Part shown: positions 34,740-42,614 of the stretch, piece by piece | Layout of the letters: the number at the start of each line of letters is the position of its first letter | Numbering within the stretch: the first letter of the stretch is position 1 | Source of the DNA: a bacterium | Lineage (GTDB): Bacteria > Myxococcota_A > Bradymonadia > Bradymonadales > Bradymonadaceae | Direction of reading: 5' to 3' | Assembly: GCA_030427705.1 (NCBI GenBank) | Contig: JAUIBR010000001.1 | Location: 186,001-250,000 of the forward strand | DNA length: 64,000 nt | Notes under the pieces: model-generated | The model's database searches: none | The model's input: the letters and a program-made list of their open reading frames with translations, nothing else | What the model was told of the DNA's origin: nothing | Program-made: the position numbers and the translations under genes

Positions 34740-35678
34740 TCACAAAAAGTTCCTTTGGACGCCGAGAGAGAGATTTACACCTGCTCTTGGGAGGTTCTTT
34801 CCAAGAAACATGTTCTGGCCTGCCGACAGGTTTAGATCCCACCAAGGAAAACTCAATGAACGCCGAAACGTGATACCGGTGAACAGCTTACGTGAATCAC
34901 TGTCGTTCACGGGTTCACCGTTAAGATAGAGCGGCGACTGAATCGTCACCTGTGCATGCACTCCCAACGACCAAAAGATGCTACCCTCGTACATCCACCC
35001 CATCCGGAATTCCCATTCTGCCCCAGATTGCAGCTCAATTGGGTTGGCTCCCTTCTCACCCATATGCGCAAAGTGGTACCGATATTCCGCGGAGACTCTG
35101 AGAGCATTTGAAATGGTGGCAAACTTCACCAACTTCAGGCCTCCGGATAGCGTCGACCCGCCCGTACTTGTTGCGTCCGCCAGAAGAAACTCATCGCTAT
35201 CAGTTGGACTCCGGCCAGTCGCTATCGTCCCGGCAACGAAAACCTCCAAGAACGGTACCCAAGAATCAATTCCCATCATCGGATCTTGAAGCAACAGAAA
35301 CCCACTGCTCCAGGCCAAATCGCCTACACCAATGGCGGTTGAATCAAGCACATCCGTTGCGCGATATTGGAGACGAACAGGTGCAACCCCGCCGACTCGA
35401 AATCGTCGATCAAACGGACGAATGCCACCTGCAATCGTCAAGACAGCATCGGTCGAACTCAAAGACTGGTAACCTTGAAACCCACCGTCCCCGTTCGAAT
35501 ACCCAAGACCATGTTCGACCCCCATTGACATGGAAACCATGGCGTAGTGGCACCGCCCAACAACACCCGCGTCGCCGGCTGAGGTTGCGCTGCAACACGC
35601 CTGACCAAGTACATGCGATGGCCAAACCAACATAACGGCATAAACCACCCACAATCCAGAAATGACTGTAGAACGCAT
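34740..35678 (-). CDS. Putative outer-membrane beta-barrel protein
   Basis: A 312-residue exported protein with a signal peptide (cleavage near VLGQA). Alternating hydrophobic strands, many aromatic and Gly residues, and a final Phe-Leu (LSLGVQRNFL) fit a small barrel of about ten to twelve strands. A Cys-rich start to the mature part (QACCSA, GRCHYA) could bind metal or form disulfides. It follows the YtkA-like gene by 3 nt in the TlpA-YtkA-barrel operon, with a palindromic box upstream of the first gene. A transporter or channel for a metal or other substrate is possible; no family recognised. Confidence 0.6.
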   Translation of the reverse strand: MRSTVISGLWVVYAVMLVWPSHVLGQACCSATSAGDAGVVGRCHYAMVSMSMGVEHGLGYSNGDGGFQGYQSLSSTDAVLTIAGGIRPFDRRFRVGGVAPVRLQYRATDVLDSTAIGVGDLAWSSGFLLLQDPMMGIDSWVPFLEVFVAGTIATGRSPTDSDEFLLADATSTGGSTLSGGLKLVKFATISNALRVSAEYRYHFAHMGEKGANPIELQSGAEWEFRMGWMYEGSIFWSLGVHAQVTIQSPLYLNGEPVNDSDSRKLFTGITFRRSLSFPWWDLNLSAGQNMFLGKNLPRAGVNLSLGVQRNFL

Positions 35679-35681
35679 CCC

Positions 35682-36077
35682 CTATTCAACCTCCAAGTCA
35701 AACTTGAACTGGCGGTCGTCGGTGTCGACCTTTACTTCCCACAACCCAGGCATGTTGAAGGTGATCTTGGTTTCGTAAACACCCATTTCCACCTCACGTG
35801 TTTCGGTCGGCTTCATCGTCCCGTGACCATGCATCGGCATCCAGGCCTCGACATCCAGAAATGACGGAGTCACCACAGAAACGTCATCCTCGAGCTCAAG
35901 CATGAATCGCTCCTCTCCTGCGGTTAGAGGACCTGTTTGTGGCGTGAACTTCAGTGTCCACCCATCCAGAACTTGCGTTTGAGTTTGAATTTGCGTGCCT
36001 TCGTCGGTGGTCGTGTCACCGCAAGCAATCGAGACTAAACTCGAAGCGATAGATAAAGCTAAGATACGTGCGTTCAT
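35682..36077 (-). CDS. YtkA-like domain lipoprotein
   Basis: A 131-residue lipoprotein (SIACGD) with a beta-sandwich domain related to YtkA/FixH. Key signs are MPMHGHG (about 78-84), a metal-ligand-like His/Met cluster, and FNMPGLWEVKV. The family is often found beside copper and cytochrome-assembly genes. The start overlaps the upstream TlpA-like stop by 1 nt (TAATG). It may bind copper in the periplasm and act with the TlpA-like protein to supply or protect the metal sites of the neighbouring reductases; that role is inference. Confidence 0.75.
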   Translation of the reverse strand: MNARILALSIASSLVSIACGDTTTDEGTQIQTQTQVLDGWTLKFTPQTGPLTAGEERFMLELEDDVSVVTPSFLDVEAWMPMHGHGTMKPTETREVEMGVYETKITFNMPGLWEVKVDTDDRQFKFDLEVE

Positions 36078-36568
36078 TACAACCTCGTATTGGTACGTAG
36101 TTTTTGACGGTCAAGAACCATGCGAAGCTCCCGAATGTTCGAGGTCCCGCCTATGCCCTGCCAAACAATGCACCCCGTCGGATCAAGTAACAGCAGATAC
36201 GGCAGTGCTGGTGGTGCTGCGTCTTCCAGCCAAACTTGCTCCGGATCCCATAGTGACGAAAAGCGCCACCCTGCCTCAGCAACGAAACGACGAACGTGTT
36301 CCAAGTTGTCTTCGGAATTGACACCGACGAGCCGAACCGACTCATATTCTGTTAACAACGATTGCAGTGACTTGATGGAACTCAAGCAAGGACGACACCA
36401 GGTCGCCCAGAACTCGACCAAGGTCCAGCCAGAATGCTCCTCTTGTGCCAGCTGTGGTCCCTCAACAGTAGCGCCTTCAAGTTCGAGGCACTGTCCATTC
36501 TCAAAACTGACTGCAGGGACACTGACAAGTAGTAGGAACGCTGTGAGTATTATCTGAGTTGATCGCAT
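36077..36568 (-). CDS. TlpA/ResA-type thioredoxin-fold protein
   Basis: A 163-residue exported thioredoxin-like protein. The signal peptide (MRSTQIILTAFLLLVSVPAVSF) is followed by a Trx fold with active site WCRPC (Cys pair) and the cis-Pro region ALPYLLLLD. ATG at 36568 is preferred because AGGAGG stands before it, in the same arrangement as the subunit I gene (8239). It may keep heme-attachment or copper-binding cysteines reduced for the cytochromes and CuA. It is first in its operon and has a palindromic box 49 bp upstream. Confidence 0.86.
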   Translation of the reverse strand: MRSTQIILTAFLLLVSVPAVSFENGQCLELEGATVEGPQLAQEEHSGWTLVEFWATWCRPCLSSIKSLQSLLTEYESVRLVGVNSEDNLEHVRRFVAEAGWRFSSLWDPEQVWLEDAAPPALPYLLLLDPTGCIVWQGIGGTSNIRELRMVLDRQKLRTNTRL

Positions 36569-36617
36569 GAAGGCCTCCTGTCGGCCGCAGCATACGTCGC
36601 CAGACACCCCATGTTTA

Positions 36618-36629
36618 TGATCCTGATCA
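36618..36629. promoter_or_regulatory. Crp/Fnr-type box upstream of the TlpA-like operon
   Basis: TGATCCTGATCA preceded by A, 49 bp upstream of the start at 36568 on the minus strand. Confidence 0.65.
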
Positions 36630-36683
36630 GTCGGTTCACCGGTTTCGGTTTGCGTCATCGTGGCTATCTGCGATACTGATTGT

Positions 36684-37121
36684 ATGGCGAGAAGTTACAA
36701 AACATTGAGCCATCGGCGGGATTCATTGATTTCAATCGCATCAATGGTCTCTTGCGTACAAGCTATTGCAATTCTGTCCCAACTTGATCGCGATTTTTCG
36801 GCATCGCATGCTGGTGGATTCTTCGGTTGGATGCTGTGGGGATTCGCCGCCACCGGGTTTGTCGTGTTCGCAGTAACCACGCTCACCCAACCACGTGGCT
36901 TTGGGCTAGCGATGGTGGCCTACCTTGTAGGTGGGTTGCTCTTGCTTTCCGGAGTTCCCGAGCGTCAAGCCCACACGGTCTACCGAATCTCCTGCAATGT
37001 GGGACAGAATGCAGCGGCTTGCGAGGCCGCCAGCAAGTCCGCCGATAGTTTCGGGTGGTTGCATTCAGCAAAGGTCTACGAGCGCCGAGCAAACAACCTT
37101 CGTGAAGACCCACGTGATTAG
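36684..37121 (+). CDS. Hypothetical membrane protein
   Basis: A 145-residue protein with three hydrophobic segments (about residues 17-32, 45-62 and 70-88), then a soluble Cys-containing C terminus (RISCNVGQNAAACEAASKSA) that faintly resembles a Sel1-like repeat. No strong ribosome binding site is seen; a GTG at 36660 is in frame. It is divergent from the TlpA operon and 113 nt before the porin gene. I do not recognise it, and coding is supported mainly by length, helices and its place between two regulated units. Confidence 0.5.
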   Translation: MARSYKTLSHRRDSLISIASMVSCVQAIAILSQLDRDFSASHAGGFFGWMLWGFAATGFVVFAVTTLTQPRGFGLAMVAYLVGGLLLLSGVPERQAHTVYRISCNVGQNAAACEAASKSADSFGWLHSAKVYERRANNLREDPRD

Positions 37122-37158
37122 ACCAACACGCTAGACCGAATCACAAACTCACCGCCTA

Positions 37159-37170
37159 TGACATGCATCA
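37159..37170. promoter_or_regulatory. Crp/Fnr-type box upstream of the porin
   Basis: TGACATGCATCA flanked by A and T, a weaker copy, 64 bp upstream of the ATG at 37235. Confidence 0.55.
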
Positions 37171-37234
37171 TGTCGTTGCGCGCCAGCAGGCTTTACACTC
37201 CAAACGCTTTGGGTCCCATCTTCTGGAGTACAGC

Positions 37235-38554
37235 ATGAAGATTCTGATCATCTCATTATCGACTGTTCTTTGGTTTGGTCTTTCGTCTCATGCGTTTGCT
37301 CAAACACCGCAACCTTCTTCCAAAACCAGTGATAAGCCGGAAGCATCGGGTTCCGAACCCGCTTCGTCGCCAGTATTCAGTTTCAATGCTCGACTACGCC
37401 CACGATTGGTTCTGCGAGACAATCACGCATTTGGCCTTCCGGAGGACGAACGCAATTACAATCGCGGCGACAATCAGGACCTAGGAACACTGCAAGCCAG
37501 GCTCGGCACCGGCATCTCGTACGGAAAACTCTCCGCCGAGTTCCTACTCCAGTACGCAGGCCGCAATGGCCTGACAGGCGGCAACCAACTCACCGACCCC
37601 ACGTTGGGGATACACGTTGCGTTCGCTAAATGGCAGGCGCTGGAGCAACTGGCAATCCAGCTCGGCCGATTTGAGATGAGCTATGGCGCCCAACGCGTCA
37701 TCGGTTCAGTTGGGTATCATCAGGTTGGACGCGCGTTTGATGGCGCTATAGTGCTCTTCAAGCCCTCCAAGACGATTGCCGTAGACCTGTTCGCCACCAA
37801 GTACATTGACGAGTTACTACCCGAGCGCGGTGTCTTTGACGGTGACGCGTTTTTCACCGGACTTTACGCCACATACTCCGGCAAATGGAGCGACACGGTC
37901 GCCATATTTGATGCCTACGCCCTCTATGACCAACACCGTCGCGCAGACGGGGACGGTCTTCAACGAAACCTTATCACGCTCGGCGCAAGGGCGAAGGGCT
38001 CGCTATCGCTCATGGATCTGGAAGTCGAGGGCGCATTCCAACCCGGAACGATGTGCGTTCAAGATATGAATGGTTGCACGGACATGGACATCGATATCTC
38101 AGCGTGGTTCTTCGATACCGAGCTCGGGGTCGGCGTCAAGAAACCCAACAAGCTACGTGGCTTTGTTGGATTCGGAATGGCCAGCGGTGATGACCCAGAC
38201 ACGACCGGTACGTTTGAAGGCTACAATCATCTTTATCCGACAGCCCACAAGTTCCTAGGCCGAATGGATATCATCGGGCCACGTACCAACATCCAGGAGA
38301 TTCGAGCCGGCTTCAATTGGGAGGCATGGATCGCCCACGGCAGCCTAGTCTACCACGACTTCAGCCGTTTGATGCCAGAGTCGGAACGATCAGGCGGGGA
38401 GCTCGACCTCACGGTGTGGTTTCACATCATTGAAGGTCTGAAGTTCGAAGCGGTCTACGGGCTGTTCCTTCCTGATGAAGGACTTTCGAACTCGGACACT
38501 TCACCCGAAGGCGTTGCCCATTGGACCTCGTTGACGGCGGTTGCTTCATTCTGA
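37235..38554 (+). CDS. Alginate-export-family-type outer membrane porin
   Basis: A 439-residue outer-membrane protein with a signal peptide ending FAQT and a barrel of the alginate-export (AlgE/OprE-like) kind. Signs are the FNARLRPRLVLRDN strand, RLGTGISYGKLSAEF, QLGRFEMSYGAQRVIGS and the closing aromatic residue (TAVASF). In denitrifiers such porins often accompany nitrate/nitrite genes, so passage of nitrate or another anion is likely, though the substrate is unknown. ATG at 37235 follows TTCTGGAG. Its stop is 17 nt before the next gene start, which probably belongs to another pathway. Confidence 0.8.
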   Translation: MKILIISLSTVLWFGLSSHAFAQTPQPSSKTSDKPEASGSEPASSPVFSFNARLRPRLVLRDNHAFGLPEDERNYNRGDNQDLGTLQARLGTGISYGKLSAEFLLQYAGRNGLTGGNQLTDPTLGIHVAFAKWQALEQLAIQLGRFEMSYGAQRVIGSVGYHQVGRAFDGAIVLFKPSKTIAVDLFATKYIDELLPERGVFDGDAFFTGLYATYSGKWSDTVAIFDAYALYDQHRRADGDGLQRNLITLGARAKGSLSLMDLEVEGAFQPGTMCVQDMNGCTDMDIDISAWFFDTELGVGVKKPNKLRGFVGFGMASGDDPDTTGTFEGYNHLYPTAHKFLGRMDIIGPRTNIQEIRAGFNWEAWIAHGSLVYHDFSRLMPESERSGGELDLTVWFHIIEGLKFEAVYGLFLPDEGLSNSDTSPEGVAHWTSLTAVASF

Positions 38555-38570
38555 GCACTACGGAGGATCT

Positions 38571-40559
38571 GTGAACGAACACGACCCGACGATCGATGCA
38601 GCGTTCCTTGGCCCCATGGCCGAGAACGCCGGATTATTGGAAGAATGGATGGTTCAGGCCGTTCGGGACTACGCGTATTGGCGTCGAAATCTCCATCCTG
38701 AAGACAAAGCTGTAATGGGAGCTGCCCGGGAGTTTGACCTCGAGTATCTGAAGGTCAAAGCTGACACCGAAGATGCCCTTCGACGGCTCGCGGCGCGGAT
38801 GAAACGCTCGGTGCCGTGGTTCAGCCCAAGACATATGGGGCACATGGCATCCGACCTCTTGATGCCGGCGCTGGTCGGCCGTGTACTAGGAACCCTCTAC
38901 AACCCCAACAATGTGTCCACAGATGCCGCCGGAGCAGCGGTCGAAATGGAGCTCGAAGTCGGGATGGACCTCGCCAGGATGTTTGGCTTCTCCACAGCGG
39001 ATCAGACAGCGATGCCCTGGGGCCATCTAACATCCGGCGGCAGCGTCGCTAACTACGAAGCGCTACGTTCGATGGAAGCACTGCGCCTGTATCCACTTGC
39101 ATTGGTCGCAGGGATGCGAGACGCAGGCCTCGCGCCTGAACACACCGAAATGACCGACGTTTTGGGCGAATTGACGTCGTGGCGACTGATCAATGTATGT
39201 GTTGATGACGTTATGCCACTTCACGCAATGGCGATGCAGATTGCGCTGAACAATGGTGGTGGAGATGCCGTGGCCACACTGCACAAGGCCGTTGAGAACC
39301 AGCGGATAGAGGCCATCGGAAGCGTTGAATTCTTCCGGCGTCATAATGTGGCTCAACCCGTGCTACTCGCGCCGGTGTCGGCCCACTATTCATGGGCGAA
39401 GGGCGCGAAACTAGTAGGTCTTGGAACACATCAGATCGTACACATCGACGTCGACGAACGGATGCGCATGGACGCGCAGTCGTTACGTGAGAACCTTGAA
39501 CGACTGCTGGCCAACAAGACGCCCGTTCTAGCGGCGATCAGCGTGTACGGGACAACGGAATTTGGAACACTCGACCCAGTTCATGCGGTCGTCAAAGCAC
39601 GGGAAGAATTCGCAGAACGAGGGCTCGCGTTTGGCGTCCACGTTGACGCAGCTTGGGGTGGATACCTTGTCAGCGTCTTTCGAGATGCAGACGACTCTTT
39701 GTGCTCCCCCGAATTGATGAGTGAACGGTTCCGGTACTTCCCATCCTCAGAAGTCTATGAAGCCACGCGTGCGCTTAACCAGGTGGACTCGATCACCGTT
39801 GACCCGCACAAACTGGGGTTCATCCCTTACCCAGCCGGCGCTTTGGTCTTCCGAAACCGCGAATGGGCTAGGCTCCAAGCGCAAGCCGCGCCGTATGTTT
39901 TCGATGACCAAACTCAAGCGATCAGCGACACACCCTTGGCGCTTGAGGATCTCGGGCGGTATGTCTTGGAAGGTAGCAAACCTGGATCGTCGGCGATCTC
40001 GGTTGCCGTCGCGCATGACGTTTTCCCGCTCAACTGCGACGGATTTGGCAAAATCATCGCTCAGACCATTCGCGCGTCCGAGGTGTTTCATGACAAGTTT
40101 CTGGCCTTTACCGATGAGATTCGCGATGTCGCCACGGTTGTAATGCCGTTCGAACCCGACACCAATATCGTTTGCATCGCCCTGAATCCTGCGGGGAACG
40201 GCGACCTCGACACCGCAAACCGTTTCACTCGAAACGTGTTCGATTCCATGCGTTTCTCGGCCGATGAGCCAGCGCAACTCCGGGATTTTATCGGCTCATT
40301 CACGTCTTTCGACCAGAGCCGGATGACCAACGAGGTCGCTCGACGCTTTGAGCGCGAACTGCAGTTGGACGCCGGGACGTTGGAGAGGCATCCTGAAGCC
40401 CACGTTTTCGTGCTGCGGCACACCTTGATGAATCCCTGGTTACTGCGGCCAATCAACGACCATGGCAAGGATTACATCGACATGTACTTCGAATTTCTGG
40501 CAACCCAAATCCAAATGCAAAGCAGCGTATGCCTGACATCAACAGAGCTTCAACAGTGA
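38571..40559 (+). CDS. PLP-dependent decarboxylase (tyrosine/glutamate decarboxylase-like)
   Basis: A 662-residue fold-type I, group II-type decarboxylase. The PLP lysine is Lys414 in SITVDPHKLGF; the preceding HVDAAWGGY holds the Asp that grips the pyridine nitrogen. SAHYSWAKGA and HPE-like motifs fit aromatic-L-amino-acid or tyrosine/glutamate decarboxylases. Length is greater than usual (about 470-620) because of an N-terminal and C-terminal extension. GTG at 38571 is chosen because GGAGG stands 4 nt upstream. The substrate is uncertain. It lies 17 nt after the porin gene, so read-through is possible. Confidence 0.83.
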   Translation: MNEHDPTIDAAFLGPMAENAGLLEEWMVQAVRDYAYWRRNLHPEDKAVMGAAREFDLEYLKVKADTEDALRRLAARMKRSVPWFSPRHMGHMASDLLMPALVGRVLGTLYNPNNVSTDAAGAAVEMELEVGMDLARMFGFSTADQTAMPWGHLTSGGSVANYEALRSMEALRLYPLALVAGMRDAGLAPEHTEMTDVLGELTSWRLINVCVDDVMPLHAMAMQIALNNGGGDAVATLHKAVENQRIEAIGSVEFFRRHNVAQPVLLAPVSAHYSWAKGAKLVGLGTHQIVHIDVDERMRMDAQSLRENLERLLANKTPVLAAISVYGTTEFGTLDPVHAVVKAREEFAERGLAFGVHVDAAWGGYLVSVFRDADDSLCSPELMSERFRYFPSSEVYEATRALNQVDSITVDPHKLGFIPYPAGALVFRNREWARLQAQAAPYVFDDQTQAISDTPLALEDLGRYVLEGSKPGSSAISVAVAHDVFPLNCDGFGKIIAQTIRASEVFHDKFLAFTDEIRDVATVVMPFEPDTNIVCIALNPAGNGDLDTANRFTRNVFDSMRFSADEPAQLRDFIGSFTSFDQSRMTNEVARRFERELQLDAGTLERHPEAHVFVLRHTLMNPWLLRPINDHGKDYIDMYFEFLATQIQMQSSVCLTSTELQQ

Positions 40560-40688
40560 TGACTGCTCGCGATAGCCGAGTACGCCCTCTGGCAAGCGTT
40601 CGGACTCGAAGGCGCAAAGTCTTACCACTGGTGCCGTACGCAGAACGCGCGTAAGCAAGAGGTCAAAAGAAACCGGACAGTATCCATC

Positions 40689-42614
40689 ATGAATATGAAA
40701 TTCAGATTTATCATTCTGGCTCTTCTATTGCTGGTGCCTCGAGCAGCGTCAGCACAAGACAAGCCGCAGATGATCCCACTGCGCAATACGGACGCGGTGC
40801 GCGGATCGGATGATGCGTTGGTGACCATCATTCAATACGGTGACTTCGGGTGCCCATACACTCAGCGGTCGGCCAAGACGATGAACCAGGTCTTGACCGA
40901 CTACCCCAAAGAAGTTCGTGTCGTTTACCGCCACTTCCCGCTGCCTTTCCACAAGACCGCTGACGAAGCTGCCGAAGCGGCCATTGCCGCTGGTGAGCAA
41001 GGCAAGTTCTGGGAATTCCACGACCACTACTTCGAGATTGGAGCAATGCAGGTCAGCAAGTCTGACGTTGGGGCGCTGCAGCAAGACGTCGCTCGCGCTT
41101 TCAAGCTCGACATGAAGAAGTTCAATGCGTCGTTGGATTCTGGGAATCCCAAGAAGATGGTCGAGCGTGACATCTCGGAAGGTAAATCCTACGGCGTGCG
41201 AGGTACGCCGGCGTTCTTCATTAACGGCATCTATCTGAGCGGTGCCCAGCCCCACGTGAAGTTCAAAGAGATTATCGACGACCAGCTCAAGGTCGCACGC
41301 AAACTCAAGAAGAAGCACAATCTCAAAGGGGATTGGCTCTACGCGAAGGTCGTCGAAGAGAATCGGAAGAATCCACCGGCAGGCGGATCAAGGCCTTCCA
41401 TCAAGAAGGCGCAAGAGAGCGTCGTTGCCCCTGTCGGCAGCATCAAAACAGGGAAGTCTCCCACACTGGGCTCCAAAAACGCTGCCGTTCAGGTCGTCGT
41501 GTTCTCGGACCTTCAATGTCCGTTCTGCAAGCGGTTCGTACCGACCATGGAAGCCATTCACAAAAAGTATGGCAACAAGATCCAGATCGTCTTCAAACAC
41601 AACCCACTGCCCTTCCACAGGGAGGCTGAGCCTGCCGCCCGAGCCACGTGGGCTGCTCACCAACAAGGCAAGTTTTGGAAGATGCATGACCTGCTATTCG
41701 GCGCCCAGAAGAGCTTCAAAGAAGCAAATATGGACACCCTCATGGAGATGTATGCCGAGCAGCTCAACCTCAACATGAAGAAGTTCAGAAAGGACTACGA
41801 TTCAAAGGCCGCGAAGGACGCCATCCGAAACGACCAAGACCTCGCGGTGAATGTCGGCGCACGCGGCACTCCAAACACGTTCATCAATGGCATCAAGGTC
41901 ACAGGGGCTCGCGCCGAAACCGAGTTCACCACGCTGATCGATGAGCAACTCGCGCTCGCCAAAAAGCTCGGCAAGAAGAAGCGAAAGAAGGGTTCTGCGC
42001 TGCGTGATTTGGTCTGGGCGGAGAACGTCAAGAACGCCGACAAATATGCGAAGCCAACCAACGCTGCTCGTCCAAAACCCGCTGAGGTTGTGGACGTCAA
42101 AAAGCTGAAGAAGGGTAAGTCATTCGCAAAAGGGTCGAGCAAGGCAAAAGTCACCATCGTCGCGTTCAGCGACCTACAATGTCCGTTCTGCCAACGCGCC
42201 TGGATTACCGTGAACGCCGTACAAAAGAAGTACGGCGATAAGAAGGTCCGCATTGTCTACAAGGCCTTCCCGCTGCCGTTCCACAAGCAAGCGGAAGAAG
42301 CACATCGTGCGGCAATTGCAGCCGGCAAACAGGGCAAGTTCTTCGACATGGTGGACCTGATTCACGGCCGCTATCGCGAGTTGCGGGAAAACCCCAAGTT
42401 CGCGGAGCTCTTTGCTGAGGAACTCGGCCTGAACATGAAGAAGTTCAAGAAAGACCTGAACTCAAAAGAGACCGCCAAACAGGTGCAGGAAGAAAAGAAG
42501 CAGGGTGAGGCAGTCGGCGTGCGCGGTACGCCCGCCTTTTTCATCAATGGAAAACGACTGGTTGGTGCGCAGCCGCAGCAGAAGTTCGAGTCGATGATTG
42601 ATGAGGAACTCTAA
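40689..42614 (+). CDS. Exported protein with three tandem DsbA-like domains
   Basis: A 641-residue secreted protein (signal MNMKFRFIILALLLL..., cleavage near SAQ). Three DsbA-like thioredoxin domains follow in tandem. Domain 1 (about 28-200) has CPYT (Cys55) in place of CxxC, so it lacks the resolving Cys. Domains 2 and 3 have CPFC (Cys277/Cys280 and Cys498/Cys501). Each has the cis-Pro loop RGTPxxFING. Lys-rich linkers separate them. The three repeats show the FPLPFHK segment common to this subfamily. A homologous protein is encoded at 52287-54287. Disulfide exchange in the periplasm is likely; the partner is unknown. It is convergent with thrA. Confidence 0.82.
   Translation: MNMKFRFIILALLLLVPRAASAQDKPQMIPLRNTDAVRGSDDALVTIIQYGDFGCPYTQRSAKTMNQVLTDYPKEVRVVYRHFPLPFHKTADEAAEAAIAAGEQGKFWEFHDHYFEIGAMQVSKSDVGALQQDVARAFKLDMKKFNASLDSGNPKKMVERDISEGKSYGVRGTPAFFINGIYLSGAQPHVKFKEIIDDQLKVARKLKKKHNLKGDWLYAKVVEENRKNPPAGGSRPSIKKAQESVVAPVGSIKTGKSPTLGSKNAAVQVVVFSDLQCPFCKRFVPTMEAIHKKYGNKIQIVFKHNPLPFHREAEPAARATWAAHQQGKFWKMHDLLFGAQKSFKEANMDTLMEMYAEQLNLNMKKFRKDYDSKAAKDAIRNDQDLAVNVGARGTPNTFINGIKVTGARAETEFTTLIDEQLALAKKLGKKKRKKGSALRDLVWAENVKNADKYAKPTNAARPKPAEVVDVKKLKKGKSFAKGSSKAKVTIVAFSDLQCPFCQRAWITVNAVQKKYGDKKVRIVYKAFPLPFHKQAEEAHRAAIAAGKQGKFFDMVDLIHGRYRELRENPKFAELFAEELGLNMKKFKKDLNSKETAKQVQEEKKQGEAVGVRGTPAFFINGKRLVGAQPQQKFESMIDEEL

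Noticed and set aside
3468-38554. Nitrous oxide reductase (nosZ)
   Set aside because: No CuA/CuZ nosZ frame or NosD/F/Y-like genes are visible, so the pathway in this window stops at N2O.
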